DNA from: DTU080 sp050945315
GTDB taxonomy: Bacteria > Bacillota > Limnochordia > DTU080
Length of the DNA stretch: 16,305 bases
Assembly (NCBI GenBank): GCA_050945315.1
Contig: JBMNSS010000052.1
Location: forward strand, 1-16,305
Direction: 5' to 3'
The position numbers and the translations under genes were made by a program. This document shows positions 6,694 through 15,006 of the stretch, one piece after another. The notes beneath the pieces were generated by a model, which made no database searches, was not told the DNA's origin, and was given only the letters and a program-made list of their open reading frames with translations. Each line of letters opens with the position of its first letter. Within the stretch, counting starts at the first letter, position 1.

Positions 6694-8193
6694 CTACGTC
6701 GCCTTCTCTTGGACAACTGCGGTACTCCCTGCCCACTCGGGATTGGGTGACAGACGGGGTCTCAGCCCGCTGGTCGTAGTAAGCCCGCGGATCGTGATTC
6801 CGCGGCAGGGCTCATAGGGAAACGGGCGTTCGTCAGGCGGCGCGGCGCCTCCCGGATCACCCAGCGGGGCGAACGGGTCGGGAAAGAGATACAAGCCCTG
6901 GTATCCCTCGGGATGATTGCCGTCATCTACGAACAGACCGTCGATGGTGATCTCCCGCGGCATGTAGCAGCGGTATCCGAAGTCGTGCAGACCGTCGTTT
7001 CGGGTGTTAAACATGGTCGGCTGCACCTTATTGCCGCCCGCCGGTACCCAGCGGCAGTTGCGGATGAACACTTCCCCTTCCCAAGTACTCCCGTAGTCGC
7101 TGCGAAACGAGATCAGCGAGTTGCCGTAAAGGGTCGAATCCTCGACGGTGAGCGTGCCGCGACCGATGGCGTTGAGTCCCATGTATCCCAGCCTCGAACG
7201 CCGGATCGTGTAGGAGCCGGAGACGCCCATGTGTACATCCATCCTGGAGAGGGCGCAGTCTTCGAGGAGGATATTCTTACAGAAGTTGGTAGCGATGATG
7301 CCCCAACGCGTGCGATCCAGAATGTGATTCATCCGGCAGCCGATCATGCGGAAGTTCACGACTTGGCTGGCCGTGAAGTCGTACGATCCCATCGAAACGG
7401 GCTTCCCGGTCGAGCCGATGGTTTTGTAAACCTTATGTCCGGTGGCGAAACAGTTCCGCAGCGTGATGTTGGCGCAGTTCCGCACGGCGAGGAATCCGGA
7501 GTAGGGATGGCCGACGGCGGTCTCTCCCACTACGTAGTGCGTCAGACCGTCGATCACCGTGTTTGAGCGGGAGATGACGATGTTGCGCGCCCAGTAATTG
7601 TAGCCGACTTCCTGTACCATGCGGTTGGCGAAGGTGGTGAAGACCCCGCCCCGCACGACGAGTGGCTTTTCGTCGATGGGGCGGACTTCGATGCCGGTGA
7701 TGACATCGTAATCCCAGTCGATTGCGCCCTCGATCGATCCGTCACGGCGGAGGATGAAGCAGTCGCGCTGCGCTATGCCCCGGTTTTGATTCAGGCCGCG
7801 CCTGATGTACACCCGCTTGTTGTCGTTTTCCACCGCGACGTAGCATTCGCTTCCGGGGCGAACCTCCACGTGCTCTTGATCCCTGGTCAGCGTGCGGAGC
7901 TCGAGCGTCTCCGGCTCGAGCAGTGAGACAACCTCAAAGAGCGGGCATCTGTGGTCTTCCACGTCTGTGTCGTCGATCGTAAAGCGGGACGTGTTCCAGT
8001 CAGTGTCCGTCGCGACTATCGCCGTCAAGGCTTTCCGGCCGAGATGGTACGTTGCATCCGGTCTGCTGCGGACACTCAAACCGTGCTTATTGGCGTATTC
8101 GTGGGCGCGACAGATCGCCGGCAGATCATCCGTGACACCGTCGCCCACGGCGCCGAAGTCTTCGTAGGAAACCCATTGTTCCGTTGCGGGCAT
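6694..8193 (-). CDS. Pectate-lyase-superfamily, right-handed parallel beta-helix protein
   Basis: A 499-aa protein reading leftwards. ATG at 8193-8191 is preceded 8 bases upstream on its strand by AGGAGT (complement of 8202-8207). The N-terminus has DFGAVGDGVTDD (12-23), the signature that opens pectate-lyase-like and GH28-like beta-helices and many phage tailspikes. From about residue 190 to 400 there are repeated strand-turn units such as NTVIDGLTHYVV, NITLRNCFATG, NILLEDCALSR and YTIRRSRLGYMG, typical of helix rungs. The family binds or cleaves polysaccharides. No signal peptide is visible, so secretion by the usual route is not supported. I cannot assign catalytic residues, and it may bind sugar without cleaving it. 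It is a single-gene unit on the opposite strand to all other genes here. Confidence 0.8.
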   Translation of the reverse strand: MPATEQWVSYEDFGAVGDGVTDDLPAICRAHEYANKHGLSVRSRPDATYHLGRKALTAIVATDTDWNTSRFTIDDTDVEDHRCPLFEVVSLLEPETLELRTLTRDQEHVEVRPGSECYVAVENDNKRVYIRRGLNQNRGIAQRDCFILRRDGSIEGAIDWDYDVITGIEVRPIDEKPLVVRGGVFTTFANRMVQEVGYNYWARNIVISRSNTVIDGLTHYVVGETAVGHPYSGFLAVRNCANITLRNCFATGHKVYKTIGSTGKPVSMGSYDFTASQVVNFRMIGCRMNHILDRTRWGIIATNFCKNILLEDCALSRMDVHMGVSGSYTIRRSRLGYMGLNAIGRGTLTVEDSTLYGNSLISFRSDYGSTWEGEVFIRNCRWVPAGGNKVQPTMFNTRNDGLHDFGYRCYMPREITIDGLFVDDGNHPEGYQGLYLFPDPFAPLGDPGGAAPPDERPFPYEPCRGITIRGLTTTSGLRPRLSPNPEWAGSTAVVQEKAT

Positions 8194-8665
8194 GGGCTCT
8201 CACTCCTGTCTGGCGTTGTCTTGGGATCGCTGTAAGGATTTGCGTTCTCACGGCGCTCTCGGACTCTTTCGCCCGGGCGCGGGGCTTTCCTTGTGTGTGT
8301 TCCGCCGAAGGTCCCGGTCGATCGGATATCCCTTATTTGGTCGTTAATCGCTGCTTTGCGGTTCCCTGCCCGCTTGAGAGTGGCGCGGCTGATGCCACTG
8401 CCCCTGCATGCGTTGTGGGTGTTCTTAGTCCGTGTCAACAAGTCCACCACTCGTTTCAAAAAGCAACCCGTACATGTCACAACGACTGCTTTCAAGGCTT
8501 CCCACGGCCTCGTCACACCGGGTCCTCGCCTTCGGCCGGATACCCGCTTTCTTCGTATCAACCGCATTGATGTTGGAGTTCAAATTTGATCTTTTTGGAT
8601 CTTTGTAGGTTGAGGCGGTTCCTATGGCGAAAACAAGCCAAGGTGGATGAAAGGAGCTGGATGAC
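8194..8665. other. Divergent intergenic region (beta-helix gene left, sbcDC right)
   Basis: About 470 bases that must contain both divergent promoters. Open frames here have no ribosome sites or recognisable products. An AT-rich patch with GATCTTT repeated (about 8588-8606) lies 60-80 bases before sbcD and is the most promoter-like spot, but I see no good -35/-10 pair. On the minus strand TTGACA occurs (complement of about 8435-8440) without a matching -10 box. Confidence 0.45.
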
Positions 8666-9931
8666 ATGCGCTTGCTACACACCGCCGATTGGCATCTGGG
8701 GCGCAGTCTCGAAGGACGCAGCAGGCGGTCCGAACAAGAGCAAATGGTGGATGAGATCTGTGCACTGGCAGATGATGAAGATATCCATCTGGTGATCATC
8801 GCCGGAGATGTCTTTGATTCAGCCAATCCGCCCGCCTTTGCCGAAGAGCTGTTCTACGACGCAGTCGATCGCTTGAGTGCGGATGGCAAGCGCGGAGTCT
8901 TGGTCATCGCCGGCAACCATGACAATCCCGAACGGCTTTGTGCTTCGGCTCCTTTGGCGGTGCGGCAAAATGTTGTGCTTTTGGGCAAACCCGGAGACGT
9001 GGCTTTGGTCTCGCCGGACAAAAACGGCCCGGTTGCGGACAGCGGTCCCGGTTGGTGCGAGTATAGCTTCGCCTCGGGTCCTGACGGTGCCCTCGAGCGG
9101 GCGGTTGTGGCGGCTTTGCCCTATCCTTCTCAGGCCCGACTCGACGAAGCTTTGGTGTACAGCATTGAAGACGAAGAGGTCACCCGCGATGCCTACTCGA
9201 CTCGGGTAGGCCTGGCCTTTGAGGCCGCGGTGAAGAGATTCCGCTCCGACGCCGTCAATTTGGCGGTCTCGCACCTCTATGTGGCCGGCGGCGCTGAGGC
9301 CGACTCTGAGCGTCCCATCCAGGTCGGAGGGGCCTATACGGTCGAGGCTGCGGCCCTGCCGAGCAACGCCCAATACGTCGCTCTCGGTCATCTGCATCGC
9401 CCCCAGGGGGTGAGGGATGTGGCCTCAGCCCGCTATGCGGGTTCGCCTTTGGCCTACAGTTTCTCTGAAGCCGGACAGGCCAAATCGGTTACGTTGGTTG
9501 ATGTAACACCTAAGCGGATGAACTGGCGCGAAATACATCTGAGCGCGGGACGGCCGCTAGTGCGTTGGCGGGCTGAGGGCGGTCTGGAGCAAGTGGAGCA
9601 GTGGATTGACCAAGGGCGCGATGCCGGAGCCTGGATTGATCTGGAGTTGCATTTGGTGTCACCTCTGACTCCGGAACAGGTGCAGAAGCTGCGAGGTCTG
9701 CATCCGGGCTTGGTCAGCATCCGACCGGTCTTTGCGGCCCAGGAAGTGGCCGCCTCCGGGGAAGACGACGCAGCGGAGACAGAGACGCTCACTCATGAAG
9801 AGCAATTCCGCCGCTTCTACGCCAGGCAGCATAAGGGAGCGGAGCCGGATTCACAGACCGTTGAGCTGTTTCTGGAGTTGCTCGCAGAAGCCTTTGATGA
9901 GACGGAAGAAACAGGGGGTAGTGATCAGTGA
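8666..9931 (+). CDS. sbcD: Exonuclease SbcCD, nuclease subunit SbcD
   Basis: The Mre11-like Mn-dependent nuclease of the SbcCD complex, which opens hairpins and trims blocked DNA ends. It has 421 aa, close to the usual 380-420. ATG 8666 follows AAGGAG (8651-8656). Calcineurin-type phosphoesterase motifs are complete: D7-x-H9 (TADWHLG), GDVFD (47-51), GNHD (83-86), VSH with H203, and GHLH with H242 and H244. The C-terminal part (about 270-421) would be the capping and SbcC-contact domain. It overlaps sbcC by four bases (GTGA at 9928-9931), indicating translational coupling and a fixed subunit ratio. Confidence 0.97.
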   Translation: MRLLHTADWHLGRSLEGRSRRSEQEQMVDEICALADDEDIHLVIIAGDVFDSANPPAFAEELFYDAVDRLSADGKRGVLVIAGNHDNPERLCASAPLAVRQNVVLLGKPGDVALVSPDKNGPVADSGPGWCEYSFASGPDGALERAVVAALPYPSQARLDEALVYSIEDEEVTRDAYSTRVGLAFEAAVKRFRSDAVNLAVSHLYVAGGAEADSERPIQVGGAYTVEAAALPSNAQYVALGHLHRPQGVRDVASARYAGSPLAYSFSEAGQAKSVTLVDVTPKRMNWREIHLSAGRPLVRWRAEGGLEQVEQWIDQGRDAGAWIDLELHLVSPLTPEQVQKLRGLHPGLVSIRPVFAAQEVAASGEDDAAETETLTHEEQFRRFYARQHKGAEPDSQTVELFLELLAEAFDETEETGGSDQ

Positions 9932-12900
9932 AGCCGATCTTCCTCCGCTTTTGGGGTCTGCACAGCTATATCGATCCGCAGGAGATCGATTTCACCGGAC
10001 TACTGGGTGCGGGCGTGTTTGGCATCTTCGGTCCTACCGGCAGCGGCAAATCCACCATCTTGGATGCCATGACTCTGGCTTTGTACGGCTCGGTGGATCG
10101 CGCCGCAAGAGATACTCAGGGGATCATCAATCAAGAATGCGATCAGCTCTTTGTGGCTTACACCTTCGAGTTGAGAGACGCATCGGCTGCGAGACGCTAT
10201 CGGGTGGAGCGCACCTTTGCCAGAGGAAAGAACTCCGAATCGGTGGCGACCGTTCAAGCCCGCCTGGTCGAACTGGATAGAGGCAGGCCCGGACGTGAGG
10301 ATATCGTCGGTGTCCTGGCTGATAAAGCCCGGGACGTGACGACGGAGGTAGTACGGCTGTTGGGGCTCACTCTCGCCGATTTCACCCGGGCTGTGGTTCT
10401 TCCCCAGGGCAAGTTTGCGGAGTTCTTGTCTCTTAAGGGGAAAGAACGGCGCGATATGCTGGAGCGCTTGTTCGGGTTGGAGATCTACGGTAGGCGGCTT
10501 ACCGAGTGTGTTCAGGCTCACCTGAGAAAGACCAAAAATGAGCTGGAAAGTGTACAGGCCGTTTTGAGCGAAGTGGAAGAGGCTTCAGCCGAGGCTCTGG
10601 CCCAAGCGCAAGCCAGACTGAAGACCGCGGAAAGGGCTGAAGCCGAGGCTCTGGCCAAGCTCAAAGACGTGGAAAAAGAATACCGGCAGTGGGAACGTGT
10701 TTGGGATTGGCAGGTCGATCTGGATCAGGTTAGTCATCAGGAAGAAGAGCTCCTCAAGTCACAGACGCGAATTGCGGCTTCGCGACAGGAACTCGATCAA
10801 GCCGAACGGGCGGAGCGGGTACGCGCTTTTTTGCGGGGCTATGCAGAGGCTTGTCAGCATCGTGAACAGGCGACCGAGAGCGAGAGTGCCGCCCGGAAGG
10901 ACAAAGAGAGGGCAGAACAAGCGCTGAAGCAGGCTGCGACGGCCCGACTGGAGGCTCAGGCAGCCTTTACGGCCGAATCACCCAGACTGTTTGAACGGCA
11001 AGCCGAATTGCGTTCGGCGGTGGAGCGGCAAGGAAGAAGAGTCGAGCTGGCCAAGGCGCTGCGGTCTGCCGAGGAAGAAATAAGGCAATTGGGGGAAGCG
11101 CTTCGGGAGCGAATAGATGTCGAAGACGAAGCAGAGGCAGAAGCGGCCGAGGCGGCAGAAAGGCTCCAGGGGATTCGCCGGGAAATTGCCGAGCGCACCG
11201 TCGATCCTGACGAAAGGAAACGTCTGGGCGAGGCGATGGCGGCCCTTCGCGGCTTCAACAATGCTCAACAGCAGTTGGAGCGGGAACTCCGAGCTTTTCG
11301 CGATAGCGAGGAGACTCTGACGCAAGCTGAACGCGAAGCTGCAGACGCTGACGCTTTGGTGCGGGACCTCAAGACACAGGAACGGGACGCCCAAGAGCGC
11401 CTTGCTGAACACCGGCGCAACAGACCGTGGGAGAAAGAAGAGCTTGAGTTCCGTCGTCGTCGGTTTTACGTTGATGCGCGGGCGGCGGAGAGAGTATCCC
11501 TCCTGCTTTCTGAACTCGAGTCCCGGGAAGAGGAGTTTGAGGAGTGTCAGGCTATCCTGGCCGACCGGGCCAAAGCTGAGCGGACGGTCGCCGCGTCGGT
11601 GGAGGCTCTCTTCGTGGCGTTGGAAAAGGCCGACGAAGACTTGCGGAGAGCTTCGGCTGAGCAGGAGACCGCTCACCGGAGCAATCTGGCGGCCGCATTG
11701 GCGGTTCATCTTCGCTCAGGCGAGCCCTGTCCGGTATGCGGATCGCGGAGCCACCCTCAGCCCACGGCGGCGCATGAGCGTGAGGCGCTGGCTGCCTTGG
11801 AACGGCGGGTTGCGGAGTGCCAACAGGCAGTTGAAACGGCTCAGCAGGCGCTCGCCGAAGCCCAAGTAGAGCTCATCCAAAAAAGAAGTGAGCATAAGGG
11901 GGCCCTGGAAAGCCATGCTTCGGCAGCAGCCGAAGTGCTTGATCTGCGTAACCGGCTGACAGACGCCCGGATGCCTTTGCCCGAGGTATGGCGAGCGCTG
12001 AATCAGACGGAGCTGAAGGAAGCGATCATTCAGACAGAGCAGAGCCTTGAAGAACGCGAAGCGGCCCTCCAACTCTGGGAACTCGAGTTGAAATCGCTGG
12101 AGGAAGATCGGCAAGCCGTGGTCGAGGATCTCGCCGAGGCGCAGAAGGCACTGGCCGCTGCCGAGGCCCGATGCGAAAGCGCTCGTCAAGCCTATGAGAG
12201 CACCGAATCGCGCCTTGGCGAAGTGCAAGAGCTCTGTCGGGCTTCGGAGGTTGAGTGGGATCAGTTGCGTGCGAGCGCCTCACCCGGGGAAGTGCAAGAG
12301 GCTGTGGCGCAATTGGAACGCTGGGATCAGGAACTGCAGACGTTGCAGCGACAGCTGACAGATTGTGAAGAGCAGCTGAAGACGGCTACACAGCGTATTG
12401 AGCAGTCTCGTCAGGAGCGCGAGCGGTTGCAGCGTGAGAAAGCGATCGCTGAGGAGCGTTGGCAAGGTCTTCAGCAGCAGGACGAGCAGTTGGCCGCGGA
12501 GATTATCCGCGTGGTGGGTTCGACGGAAGCTCCGGAAGCGGTGGCCCGGAGAGTGGCGGAGCGCCTAGAGCAGCTCACCGACACCCGTGATAGTACCGTG
12601 CAGGCCGAACAACAAGCTCAGAGCGCTTGGCATCGGGCCGCACAGGCTCATGCGGGGGCGGTCGAACGCCTGCAGGGTGCCGTTGATCGGGAAGGCAAAT
12701 CTGAGGCTGCTCTTGAGGAGGCACTGGCAGAGGCCGGTTTTGCGACATCCCAAGAGGCGGAGGCTGCTTTGCGTTCCGAAGTACATCGACAGCAACTGCG
12801 TGGGGAGATTGAGCGGTACCGGCAGGACCGGCTGAGGCTGCAAAACGAACGTGAGCGACTGGAGCAGCAGCTTCAGGGGCGCAGTCTGTCTCAGCAAGAG

Positions 12901-13560
12901 TGGGAAGCATGGAAGAAGCGCCGCGACGATGTCGAGGCGGCGAAGGATGCCGCGTTGCGAGAGCGTGCCATTGCGGCCGATACTCTGGAAAGGCTGCAGG
13001 TCGACCATCAGCGTTGGCAGGAGCTCAACCAACAGAAGGCATCTTTGTCGGAACGTCTCGGCAGACTGGAAGACTTGCGGCATATTCTCAGGGGCAATGC
13101 CTTCGTCGATTTTTTGGCCGAAGAGCAGCTGGATCAGGTGTTGCAGGACGCTTCCGCGCATCTGGGGCAACTGACGCGTTATCGTTATGCCCTTGAGTCG
13201 GGCTCTGACGACGGTTTTGTGATCCGCGACGATATGAACGGCGGCTACAGGCGCGTCGTCAACACACTGTCCGGAGGCGAGACCTTTTTGGCCTCCCTGG
13301 CTTTGGCCCTGGCTTTGTCATCGCAGATTCAACTCAGAGGACGTTTTCCCTTGGAGTTCTTTTTCTTGGATGAGGGTTTTGGCTCGTTGGATCAAGAAAC
13401 GTTGGACGTCGTCATGACCGCTTTGGAGCGCTTGCAGGTCGGGCGTTTGAACGTGGGGGTTATCAGTCACGTGCAGGAGCTGCGCAATCGCATTCAACGC
13501 TGTCTTATCGTGGAGCCTCCGGTGGCCGGCGAAAGAGGCAGCCAAGTGCGCCAGGCATAA
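9928..13560 (+). CDS. sbcC: Exonuclease SbcCD, ATPase subunit SbcC
   Basis: The Rad50/SMC-like ATPase partner of SbcD. Start GTG 9928 overlaps the sbcD stop. At 1210 aa it is longer than the E. coli protein (1048 aa), the extra length lying in the coiled coil. Order of parts: Walker A GPTGSGKST (35-43); Q-loop PQGKF (159-163, Q160); first coiled coil about 180-590, rich in E, A, Q, R and L; zinc hook CPVCG with C601 and C604; second coiled coil about 620-1040; ABC signature LSGGE (1114-1118); Walker B FFLDEGFGSLD with D1148 and E1149; switch His in VISHV. Every ATPase motif is present, so the complex should be active. Two SbcC molecules join through the zinc hook. Confidence 0.97.
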   Translation: MKPIFLRFWGLHSYIDPQEIDFTGLLGAGVFGIFGPTGSGKSTILDAMTLALYGSVDRAARDTQGIINQECDQLFVAYTFELRDASAARRYRVERTFARGKNSESVATVQARLVELDRGRPGREDIVGVLADKARDVTTEVVRLLGLTLADFTRAVVLPQGKFAEFLSLKGKERRDMLERLFGLEIYGRRLTECVQAHLRKTKNELESVQAVLSEVEEASAEALAQAQARLKTAERAEAEALAKLKDVEKEYRQWERVWDWQVDLDQVSHQEEELLKSQTRIAASRQELDQAERAERVRAFLRGYAEACQHREQATESESAARKDKERAEQALKQAATARLEAQAAFTAESPRLFERQAELRSAVERQGRRVELAKALRSAEEEIRQLGEALRERIDVEDEAEAEAAEAAERLQGIRREIAERTVDPDERKRLGEAMAALRGFNNAQQQLERELRAFRDSEETLTQAEREAADADALVRDLKTQERDAQERLAEHRRNRPWEKEELEFRRRRFYVDARAAERVSLLLSELESREEEFEECQAILADRAKAERTVAASVEALFVALEKADEDLRRASAEQETAHRSNLAAALAVHLRSGEPCPVCGSRSHPQPTAAHEREALAALERRVAECQQAVETAQQALAEAQVELIQKRSEHKGALESHASAAAEVLDLRNRLTDARMPLPEVWRALNQTELKEAIIQTEQSLEEREAALQLWELELKSLEEDRQAVVEDLAEAQKALAAAEARCESARQAYESTESRLGEVQELCRASEVEWDQLRASASPGEVQEAVAQLERWDQELQTLQRQLTDCEEQLKTATQRIEQSRQERERLQREKAIAEERWQGLQQQDEQLAAEIIRVVGSTEAPEAVARRVAERLEQLTDTRDSTVQAEQQAQSAWHRAAQAHAGAVERLQGAVDREGKSEAALEEALAEAGFATSQEAEAALRSEVHRQQLRGEIERYRQDRLRLQNERERLEQQLQGRSLSQQEWEAWKKRRDDVEAAKDAALRERAIAADTLERLQVDHQRWQELNQQKASLSERLGRLEDLRHILRGNAFVDFLAEEQLDQVLQDASAHLGQLTRYRYALESGSDDGFVIRDDMNGGYRRVVNTLSGGETFLASLALALALSSQIQLRGRFPLEFFFLDEGFGSLDQETLDVVMTALERLQVGRLNVGVISHVQELRNRIQRCLIVEPPVAGERGSQVRQA

Positions 13561-13587
13561 CCTCAAATATGGATAGGAGTGAGGATC

Positions 13588-14304
13588 ATGGTCAAGGTGG
13601 TGGCCCACCGCGGCTTTTCGGGGAAGTATCCGGAAAACACGCTGCGAGCTTTTCGTGAAGCACTCGCCCTCAATGTCGATACAGTGGAGTTTGATGTTCG
13701 CCTGACGAAAGACAACGAGCCCGTGCTCATTCATGACCCCACGGTCGACAGAACGACGAATGGGCAAGGGCGTGTGGAAGAGATGACTCTGGCTGAGATC
13801 AAAGCACTCGATGCAGGGAGTTCGCTGAACCCTGAGTTCGCCGGCGAACGTGTACCTACCCTGGCCGAAGCGCTGGATCTCTTAGGCGGTCGGGTGAGAC
13901 TGAATATTCACTTGAAGCCGCTCGGCCCAACTCGGGCCATATTGGTGGAGCGGGTGATCGAGGAGTTGGACCAGCGCCGGCTTTTTGATCATTGCTTTAT
14001 TGCCTGTGATGAGGAGACCTTAGTCTTGGCTAAAGAAATCTGCCCTGAAGTAGATATCTGCAACCTCAGCAAAAAGCCCCTGGAAACCTACGTCTCTCGC
14101 TCATTGGCTATAGGCTGTCGCATATTGCAGCCTGGCAATCGCGATGTGACGAAACAACTGATTGAAGAGGCCCACAGGTACGGTATGGAGGTCAATCCGT
14201 TCTACGCCGACGATGTGGAGGAGATGGGCCGACTCATAGCCTGTGGAGTGGATGGCATACTGACTAATCGTCCTGATGTGCTGTTAGAGGTGCGAACGAC
14301 GTGA
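13588..14304 (+). CDS. Glycerophosphodiester phosphodiesterase (GDPD family)
   Basis: Hydrolyses glycerophosphodiesters to glycerol-3-phosphate and an alcohol. The product has 238 aa, the usual size of cytoplasmic UgpQ-like enzymes, with no signal peptide. I chose ATG 13588, 8 bases after AGGAGTG; the in-frame GTG 13579 lies inside that ribosome site. Motifs: H7-R8 (AHRGFSGKYPENT), E34 and D36 in VEFDVRLTKD, H49-D50 (LIHDPTVDRTTNG), and a C-terminal GVDGILTNRPD. The third metal ligand, normally Glu in an IEIK-like motif, appears as H108 in NIHLK. The gene starts 27 bases after sbcC and probably shares its transcript, although the two functions are not obviously linked. Confidence 0.92.
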   Translation: MVKVVAHRGFSGKYPENTLRAFREALALNVDTVEFDVRLTKDNEPVLIHDPTVDRTTNGQGRVEEMTLAEIKALDAGSSLNPEFAGERVPTLAEALDLLGGRVRLNIHLKPLGPTRAILVERVIEELDQRRLFDHCFIACDEETLVLAKEICPEVDICNLSKKPLETYVSRSLAIGCRILQPGNRDVTKQLIEEAHRYGMEVNPFYADDVEEMGRLIACGVDGILTNRPDVLLEVRTT

Positions 14305-14355
14305 AAAACCAGAGGCGAGCATCACACACGTTGAACCGATAGACTTGTGCCGTTG

Positions 14356-14392
14356 GCCAGGGATGGTTGCAGATGCTGAAGCCCTGGCTTTT
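14356..14392 (+). terminator. Probable terminator of the sbcD-sbcC-GDPD unit
   Basis: GCCAGGG (14356-14362) pairs with CCCTGGC (14382-14388), and TTTT follows directly (14389-14392). The loop is long (19 bases). It lies about 50 bases after the TGA of the phosphodiesterase gene, the expected place for the end of this transcript. Confidence 0.55.
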
Positions 14393-14946
14393 CCGACAGG
14401 GCAAGAGCCGGATACGGGCTGTCTGTTCGATAGACGTGTGGATGTGAGCGACTCATCAACCTGCGTCGAACCGTAGATGTTCGTCCAATTTCGAGGCACA
14501 TGTTGTCAGGCTTTCGGATGCCGCGCCTACACGGTCAGGGATAGACCTGAAGAGCAGACTCAGACTGTCAAATGAATTTGTCTCCGGGAAACTACCGGTT
14601 CGGGATGGGAATCCCTCGTTTTTGTAGGACAATACTCGCCGCCAAGAACTGCCTGGGATCGTGTTTTTCACAGCAAGCTCGATCGCCATGGGAGCCATTT
14701 CTCCAATCTTCGATCCGAGGCCAAATTAACTTGATTATGATATGACAGAAGACGCAGCGATCAATGCGATCGTCGGCGAGAGAGCGGCTCAGGTGCGTCA
14801 GTGTGTGGTTGGCGCTGACTCCGGTCTGCTTGGTGACGATCTCCTTTAGAACACATGAGCCGGAATCGACAGAGGCCCCCGACAAAACGGTGAAGCTCTT
14901 GATCTATCGGCACGACAGCTCGACCCATGGTACAGCATTGAAGAAT

Positions 14947-15006
14947 AGACTCCTCCCATCGACGGCTTCAGGCCGTCATTGGATGTGTGCGCGAGGAGTC
15001 TTTTTT
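14947..15006 (+). terminator. Strong stand-alone intrinsic terminator with a nested hairpin
   Basis: AGACTCCTC (14947-14955) pairs with GAGGAGTCT (14993-15001), followed by TTTTTT (15001-15006). Inside is a second perfect stem GACGGC (14961-14966) with GCCGTC (14972-14977) around TTCAG. This is the best intrinsic terminator in the window, yet no coding region ends just before it. It may end an unannotated small RNA or a decayed gene. Confidence 0.75.

Noticed and set aside
6913..7566. 217-codon plus-strand frame inside the beta-helix gene
   Set aside because: It lies wholly opposite a convincing beta-helix gene with a good ribosome site. It has no independent start signals or motifs.
8436..8608. 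Candidate promoters in the divergent region (TTGACA on the minus strand; TTGATG and TTGGAG on the plus strand)
   Set aside because: None has a -10 box with more than chance similarity at 16-18 bases, so they were not listed as promoters.
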